A stretch of 10,603 bases of DNA from Mageeibacillus sp. UBA1255 (lineage in GTDB: Bacteria; Bacillota; Clostridia; UBA1212; UBA1255). The notes under the pieces were generated by a model, which saw nothing but the letters and a program-made list of their open reading frames with translations, did no database searches and had not been told where the DNA came from. The DNA is taken from assembly GCA_002308795.1 (NCBI GenBank), contig DBVV01000076.1, forward strand, positions 1 to 10,603, written 5' to 3'. The position numbers and the translations under genes are program-made. Below, piece by piece: positions 7,242-10,603 of this stretch; positions within the stretch are counted from its first letter, which is position 1, and every line of letters starts with the position of its first letter.

Positions 7242-7305
7242 AAAAACGGCGGAAAATTTAAAATTATTAAAAAAACGGTAAAAAGCTGCACGGAAGGCGA
7301 AAAAA
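7242..7305. promoter_or_regulatory. A-tract region upstream of the rpmG promoter
   Basis: A-runs lie at 7242-7246, 7253-7256, 7269-7275, 7280-7284 and 7300-7305. The last three are spaced about 10 and 20 bp centre to centre, in phase with the helix. Such AT-rich DNA directly before a -35 box fits an UP element or curved DNA that boosts a strong promoter. The 7208-7309 gap otherwise holds only a weak CCGCG/CGCGG inverted repeat (7215-7235) without a T-run. Confidence 0.4.
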
Positions 7306-7309
7306 GTTG

Positions 7310-7338
7310 TTGACAACGCCCGGGGAAAAGAGTATTAT
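7310..7338 (+). promoter_or_regulatory. Strong sigma-A promoter of the rpmG-secE-nusG ribosomal operon
   Basis: A consensus -35 TTGACA (7310-7315) is followed by exactly 17 nt and then TATTAT (7333-7338), one base from the consensus -10. Transcription should start near 7345, giving a leader of about 30 nt before rpmG. This is the best promoter in the window and suits highly expressed translation genes. Confidence 0.8.
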
Positions 7339-7374
7339 TGTCCGTGCGCTTTTAGCGATGGAGGTGTGACTGGC

Positions 7375-7524
7375 ATGAGAGTAAAGGTTACAATGGCATG
7401 CACAGAGTGCAAGCAGCGCAACTATACGACGCTTAAGAATAAGAAAAATGATCCTGATCGTATCGAGATGAGCAAGTACTGCAAGTTCTGCAAGAAGCAT
7501 ACTACTCATAAAGAGACGAAGTGA
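7375..7524 (+). CDS. rpmG: 50S ribosomal protein L33, zinc-binding form
   Basis: This 49-residue basic protein of the large ribosomal subunit has two CxxC pairs, C9-C12 and C36-C39, forming the zinc ribbon of the C+ type of L33. Length and the motifs ACTECKQRNY and KYCKFCKKHTTHKE are normal for the family. The SD GGAGGTG (7360-7366) lies 8 nt upstream of the ATG; an in-frame GTG at 7366 overlaps the SD and is rejected. It is the first gene after the strong promoter, in the standard position before secE. The tRNA-Trp gene often found between rpmG and secE in Bacillota is absent: the 60-nt gap has only a short CGCGGC/GCCGCG inverted repeat (7531-7552) without a T-run. Confidence 0.95.
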   Translation: MRVKVTMACTECKQRNYTTLKNKKNDPDRIEMSKYCKFCKKHTTHKETK

Positions 7525-7584
7525 TTTGTACGCGGCTGAGAATGCGGCCGCGGCAGTGGAATTGTTAAGGATGGATGTGTAATT

Positions 7585-7818
7585 ATGGCGGCTGACAGCA
7601 AAAAGAAGCCCAATATCTTCAAGAGGATCGGCTCGAAGATTGCTTCGTTCTTTAAAGGAATAGCATCCGAACTGAAGAAGGTTACCTGGCCCACGAGGCG
7701 TCAGGTGATCGTTAATACTATCTCTGTGCTGGCGTTCTGCCTGGTGATAGGTCTTATCATCTGGCTTTGCGACGCAGGCTTTAAAGCACTTACTACACTC
7801 ATTGAAAGCTGGAGATAA
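7585..7818 (+). CDS. secE: Preprotein translocase subunit SecE
   Basis: This 77-residue subunit of the SecYEG channel clamps SecY and is essential for protein export. It has an amphipathic, basic N-terminal region (residues 6-28), the conserved hinge ELKKVTWPTRRQ (29-40), and a single membrane helix at about 43-62. This is the short, one-helix form usual in Gram-positive bacteria, unlike the three-helix E. coli protein. The SD is modest, AAGGATGG at 7567-7574, about 10 nt before the ATG. It sits between rpmG and nusG as in most bacteria. Confidence 0.95.
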   Translation: MAADSKKKPNIFKRIGSKIASFFKGIASELKKVTWPTRRQVIVNTISVLAFCLVIGLIIWLCDAGFKALTTLIESWR

Positions 7819-7869
7819 GCGCTTGATGCTTTAATGCGAGGCTTCGGGACAGAGAAGGAGGACAACGTC

Positions 7870-8409
7870 ATGTTTTTGGAAGATGTGTCCAGCGAACCGC
7901 TTTGGTATGTGGTTCACACATATTCGGGATATGAAAACAAGGTAAAGACCAGTTTAGAGCGTGCCATCGAAAACCGTGGCATGAAGGACTATTTCTTTGA
8001 TATCATCATACCGATGATCGAAGAAGTGGAAATTCAGGACGGCGAGCAGAAGTCCGCTCTTAAAAAGATATTCCCCGGTTACGTGCTCATTAAGATGATC
8101 ATGACCGACGATACATGGTACGTTGTCCGCAATATCCGCGGAGTCACGGGCTTTGTCGGATTTGGAAATAAACCTACCCCTTTAACGGAGCAGGAGATCG
8201 TTGCCCTCGGCGTAGACGCATCGGTAAAACCTGTTGTCGACTACGACGTCGGAGACACGGTACGCATCATTTCCGGCGCTCTTGAGAACTTCACAGGCGT
8301 CGTAGAGGGTATTAATACCGATAAAGGGCAGGTAAAGGTAAAGGTTTCCATGTTCGGCCGCGAGATCTCGGCCGAGCTGGAGTACGCGCAGGTTCAGCGC
8401 GTGTTCTGA
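7870..8409 (+). CDS. nusG: Transcription termination/antitermination factor NusG
   Basis: This 179-residue factor binds RNA polymerase and affects pausing, termination and coupling to translation. The NGN domain covers about residues 10-110, with the landmarks WYVVHTYSGYENKV (12-25), KIFPGYVLIKM (66-76) and RNIRGVTGFVG (87-97). The KOW domain is at about 126-160 (VGDTVRIISGALENFTGVV), followed by VSMFGRE and a final beta strand. The usual GPF/GPL in the KOW loop is GAL here, a small departure. ATG 7870 was chosen because AAGGAGG (7855-7861) lies 8 nt upstream and the protein then has the normal length; the 7834 start would add 12 residues and include the SD. Confidence 0.96.
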   Translation: MFLEDVSSEPLWYVVHTYSGYENKVKTSLERAIENRGMKDYFFDIIIPMIEEVEIQDGEQKSALKKIFPGYVLIKMIMTDDTWYVVRNIRGVTGFVGFGNKPTPLTEQEIVALGVDASVKPVVDYDVGDTVRIISGALENFTGVVEGINTDKGQVKVKVSMFGREISAELEYAQVQRVF

Positions 8410-8421
8410 TAAAGGCTGCAC

Positions 8422-8437
8422 CTCGCCGCAAGGCGGG
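8422..8437 (+). other. Short GCAA-tetraloop hairpin between nusG and rplK
   Basis: CTCGCC (8422-8427) pairs with GGCGGG (8432-8437), including one G-U pair, across a GCAA loop of the stable GNRA type. No T-run follows, so it is not a terminator. It lies in the 69-nt gap where an L1-binding translational control site for rplK-rplA could sit, but I cannot match it to the known L1 site. Confidence 0.35.
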
Positions 8438-8478
8438 TAAGCATAGATTCTTCTATTAATTTTGGGAGGTGGACTTTT

Positions 8479-8904
8479 ATGGCAAAGAAAGTAGTTGCAC
8501 TGGTAAAGCTGCAGATTCCTGCAGGTAAAGCGGCACCTACGCCACCGGTTGGACCAGCATTAGGTCAGCATGGCCTTAATATTATGGGCTTTTGCAAAGA
8601 GTTTAACGAGAGAACGAAAGCTGACGCGGGACTCATAATCCCCGTTATCATCACCGTTTACGCGGACAGAACTTTCACGTTCATCACGAAAACTCCTCCG
8701 GCGGCAGTGCTTCTTAAGAAAGCGTGCAAGATCGAGAGCGGATCGGGCAGACCGAACAGAGATAAGGTCGCAACGATCACGAAGGCAGAAGTTATGAAGA
8801 TCGCGGAGCAGAAGAAGGTCGACATGAACGCGGCGTCCGTTGAAGCGGCAGCCAGCATGATCGCCGGAACAGCCCGCAGTATGGGAATCGTAGTGGTCGA
8901 CTGA
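8479..8904 (+). CDS. rplK: 50S ribosomal protein L11
   Basis: This 141-residue protein is part of the GTPase-associated centre of the large subunit and is needed for the RelA-mediated stringent response. The N-terminal domain has the conserved KLQIPAGKAAPTPPVGPALGQ (10-30) and NIMGFCKEFNERT. The C-terminal rRNA-binding domain ends with NAASVEAAASMIAGTARSMGI. Length is exactly that of most bacterial L11. The SD GGGAGGTGG (8464-8472) precedes the ATG. It is followed 34 nt later by rplA, its usual co-transcribed partner. Confidence 0.97.
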   Translation: MAKKVVALVKLQIPAGKAAPTPPVGPALGQHGLNIMGFCKEFNERTKADAGLIIPVIITVYADRTFTFITKTPPAAVLLKKACKIESGSGRPNRDKVATITKAEVMKIAEQKKVDMNAASVEAAASMIAGTARSMGIVVVD

Positions 8905-8938
8905 GGCCGCGGGAATACAGACAGGAGGGAGAATTATT

Positions 8939-9640
8939 ATGTTCAGAGGAAAGAACTATAAAGAGAGCAAAAAGCTCATCGATTCCGCCAAACTGTATGA
9001 TCCTGCAGAAGGACTTGACCTTGTGGTCAAAGCTTCGAAGGCTAAGTTTGACGAGACCGTTGAGGCGCATATCAGACTGGGCGTTGACTCCAGACATGCG
9101 GATCAGCAGGTAAGAGGCGCGGTCGTGCTGCCTCACGGAACAGGTAAAACAGTCAGAGTACTCGTATTCGCGAAAGGCGCGAAGGCTGACGAGGCACAGG
9201 CAGGCGGAGCTGACTACGTCGGCGCCGAGGACCTGGTAGCTAAGATCCAGGGCGAGAACTGGTTCGACTTCGACGTCGTTGTCGCTACACCGGATATGAT
9301 GGGTGTCGTAGGACGTCTCGGTAAGCTCCTCGGTCCTAAAGGACTCATGCCCAACCCCAAAGCCGGAACAGTTACGATGGACGTTAAGAAAGCCATCGCT
9401 GACCTTAAAGCCGGTAAGATCGAGTACAGACTTGATAAAACGAATATCATTCACTGCGTCATCGGTAAAGTTTCGTTCGGCGTAGAAAAACTGAATGAGA
9501 ACTATTCGACACTGTACGACGCCATCGCGAAGGCTAAACCCGCCGCAGCGAAAGGCCAGTACTTCAAGAGCATCACCGTCGTTTCCACAATGGGACCGGC
9601 AGTGCGCCTTAACCCCGCTAAAAACCTGAGCGGAAACTGA
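8939..9640 (+). CDS. rplA: 50S ribosomal protein L1
   Basis: This 233-residue protein forms the mobile L1 stalk that helps release deacylated tRNA. In many bacteria it also represses its own operon by binding mRNA. Conserved stretches include VRGAVVLPHGTGKTVRV (58-74), ATPDMMGVVGRLGKLLGPKG (116-135) and the following LMPNPKAGTVT. Length is normal. The SD AGGAGGG (8923-8929) lies 9 nt before the ATG. A 224-nt regulatory leader separates it from rplJ, and I see no terminator directly after its stop. Confidence 0.97.
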   Translation: MFRGKNYKESKKLIDSAKLYDPAEGLDLVVKASKAKFDETVEAHIRLGVDSRHADQQVRGAVVLPHGTGKTVRVLVFAKGAKADEAQAGGADYVGAEDLVAKIQGENWFDFDVVVATPDMMGVVGRLGKLLGPKGLMPNPKAGTVTMDVKKAIADLKAGKIEYRLDKTNIIHCVIGKVSFGVEKLNENYSTLYDAIAKAKPAAAKGQYFKSITVVSTMGPAVRLNPAKNLSGN

Positions 9641-9712
9641 CCGCTTGACAGCCGTAAAAGGCAGTGCGGGCGCGCAGATTAAGTATCAGGTTTTGAATAA
9701 CTAAATAAAAAA

Positions 9713-9778
9713 GATTGCACCGAAGACAGCAGGCATCGTCCCAGCGATGGGACCTGTAAGACCCGCCGAGGCAAGATC
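9713..9778 (+). promoter_or_regulatory. Ribosomal protein L10 leader (L10-L12 binding RNA)
   Basis: The region carries the hallmarks of the Bacillota L10 leader: GAAGACAGCAGG (9722-9733), an apical hairpin, and GCCGAGGCAA (9765-9774). TTGC (9715-9718) pairs with GCAA (9771-9774) to close the domain. The apical stem GTCCCA/TGGGAC (9738-9743, 9748-9753) has a GCGA tetraloop. In B. subtilis the L10(L12)4 complex binds this RNA and favours a terminator before rplJ. The same layout is present here, with a terminator 30 nt downstream. Confidence 0.85.
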
Positions 9779-9805
9779 GATTGGAAAGACTCATTATGAT
9801 CCAAC

Positions 9806-9839
9806 AACCTTGTCTGTCTAAGTGCGGACAAGGTTTTTT
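9806..9839 (+). terminator. Attenuator terminator of the rplJL leader
   Basis: AACCTTGTC (9806-9814) pairs perfectly with GACAAGGTT (9827-9835) and is followed by a six-T run (9834-9839), a classic intrinsic terminator inside a leader. Its 5' arm can instead pair with the L10-site base: AGGCAAG (9769-9775) with CTTGTCT (9809-9815), seven pairs including one G-U. This gives a plausible antiterminator that L10 binding would block. Confidence 0.88.
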
Positions 9840-9864
9840 ATATCCGGAAGGAGGTGTTTGTTGG

Positions 9865-10392
9865 ATGCCGAGCAATAAGATTTTAGAGGCAAAAAAGGCT
9901 GTGGTAGCTGAGATAGCTGATGATATCAAAAATTCACCCGCTACTATCATCGTTGCCACGAGAGGCCTGACTGTAGAAGAAGATACCGAACTTCGTAACG
10001 AGCTCAGAGCGGCCGGCGTTAAATTCGCCGTCCGTAAAAACACGCTTGCGACGAAAGCGGTAGAATCGCTGGGAATTGAAGGTGCGGAGGACTATTTTAA
10101 GGGTCCCACTGCTATTGCCACCTCGAGTTCATATACCGAAGCCGCGAAGGTCCTCGTGAAATTCGAAGCGAAACACGAAGAGATCAAGGTCAAGGGCGGA
10201 CTTGTAGAAGGAAAGGTGATCGATGCAGCACAGGTCAAGGAGCTTGCAAAAATGCCATCCAAAGAAGAACTCATCGCGAGAGTTCTGGGCGGTTTCAATG
10301 CTCCGATCAGCGGTCTAGTCAATGTTTTAAACGGAAACATCCGTGGACTGGTGGTTGCTCTGAACGCGATCGCCGAAAAGAAAAGCGCCTGA
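9865..10392 (+). CDS. rplJ: 50S ribosomal protein L10
   Basis: This 175-residue protein is the base of the ribosomal stalk; its C-terminal helix holds L7/L12 dimers. Conserved parts are the N-terminal helix LEAKKAVVAEIADDIKNS, the rRNA-binding segment RGLTVEEDTELRNELRAAG and VKFAVRKNTLATKA (residues 33-65), and FKGPTAIA. The L12-binding tail ends in a short KKSA. ATG 9865 follows a strong SD AAGGAGGTG (9848-9856) and gives the family length. The longer frame from 9781 would translate through the terminator hairpin and is rejected. Expression is probably autoregulated through the upstream leader. Confidence 0.97.
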   Translation: MPSNKILEAKKAVVAEIADDIKNSPATIIVATRGLTVEEDTELRNELRAAGVKFAVRKNTLATKAVESLGIEGAEDYFKGPTAIATSSSYTEAAKVLVKFEAKHEEIKVKGGLVEGKVIDAAQVKELAKMPSKEELIARVLGGFNAPISGLVNVLNGNIRGLVVALNAIAEKKSA

Positions 10393-10407
10393 CTTTTACA
10401 ATATCCG

Positions 10408-10456
10408 CTGAAGCCGCGTAAATAAAAAAATAAATCAAACGCGGCGGGCGATTCAG
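10408..10456 (+). promoter_or_regulatory. Long-stem RNA structure between rplJ and rplL
   Basis: GCCGCGT (10413-10419) pairs perfectly with ACGCGGC (10439-10445) across an A-rich 19-nt loop. The stem extends with CTGAA/TTCAG (10408-10412, 10452-10456) past a six-base bulge on the 3' side. No T-run follows, so termination is unlikely. It may be a processing or stability element that helps make more L12 than L10, but this is inference. Confidence 0.5.
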
Positions 10457-10496
10457 GCAAATCTTAAAATAGCTATAAAAAATGGAGGAAATTATC

Positions 10497-10603
10497 ATGG
10501 CTAGCGAAAAAGTTACAAAATTGATCGAAGATGTTAAGGCTCTTACCGTACTTGAACTCTCTGAGCTCGTTAAAGCTCTCGAAGAGGAATTCGGCGTTTC
10601 CGC
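10497..10603 (+). CDS. rplL: 50S ribosomal protein L7/L12, N-terminal part (cut by window edge)
   Basis: Only the first 35 codons plus two bases are in the window. They encode MASEKVTKLIEDVKALTVLE and then LSELVKALEEEFGVS, the dimerisation domain that binds L10; the hinge and C-terminal factor-binding domain lie beyond the edge. L12 is present in several copies per ribosome and stimulates the GTPase factors. The SD GGAGG (10484-10488) sits 8 nt before the ATG. The position directly after rplJ is universal in bacteria. Confidence 0.95.
   Translation, partial: MASEKVTKLIEDVKALTVLELSELVKALEEEFGVS

Noticed and set aside
7531..7552. Inverted repeat between rpmG and secE as a terminator or tRNA remnant
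   Set aside because: Six pairs with a ten-base loop and no T-run, and no cloverleaf can be drawn in the 60-nt gap.
9645..9673. Perfect TTGACA as a promoter for rplJ
   Set aside because: At 17 nt downstream the sequence is GC-rich with no -10 box; the nearest AT-rich stretch is about 29 nt away.
9781..9864. N-terminal extension of L10 from the upstream in-frame start
   Set aside because: It would read through the attenuator hairpin and the SD; the ATG at 9865 gives the conserved L10 start and length.
10474..10479. TATAAA as a -10 box for a separate rplL promoter
   Set aside because: No -35 at the right distance, and the start would fall inside the ribosome binding site.

Overview
The window looks like a chromosomal segment of a Clostridia-type Bacillota of middling GC content. 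The indicators are strong AAGGAGG-like ribosome binding sites, sigma-A promoters, a Gram-positive L10-type leader with an intrinsic terminator before rplJ, and a four-cysteine L33. The family-level host cannot be fixed from this sequence. All genes lie on the plus strand, and I see no phage, insertion sequence, CRISPR array, tRNA or rRNA.

Left edge (1-269): two 41-bp inverted-repeat units with identical arms and different loops. The first is followed by a T-run and probably terminates a gene outside the window. Next come four 11-bp pyrimidine-rich tandem repeats, then a good extended -10 promoter.

Envelope block (270-7207): a GldA-like ABC ATPase, a six-helix ABC-2 permease (GldF-like), a GldG-like extracytoplasmic protein, a DUF4340-like membrane-anchored repeat protein, a DUF5711-like anchored beta-propeller protein and a CvpA-family membrane protein. 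Spacing is very tight through the first three genes and between the fourth and fifth, so this reads as one operon. The first four genes plausibly form one membrane complex: ATPase, channel and two large outside-facing subunits. Its substrate cannot be read from sequence, and gliding motility itself is not implied in this type of organism.

Translation block (7310-10603): a near-consensus promoter behind A-tracts drives rpmG, secE, nusG, rplK and rplA. Then comes a 224-nt leader with an L10-binding structure and an attenuating terminator, followed by rplJ and the start of rplL, which runs off the right edge. This is the conserved bacterial secE-nusG-rplKAJL order.

The best candidates for something little described are the six-gene envelope cassette next to the ribosomal cluster, a possible leaderless 24-codon upstream ORF overlapping the start of the ATPase gene, the tandem repeat architecture of the DUF4340-like protein, and the RNA structures at 3538-3557, 9713-9839 and 10408-10456.
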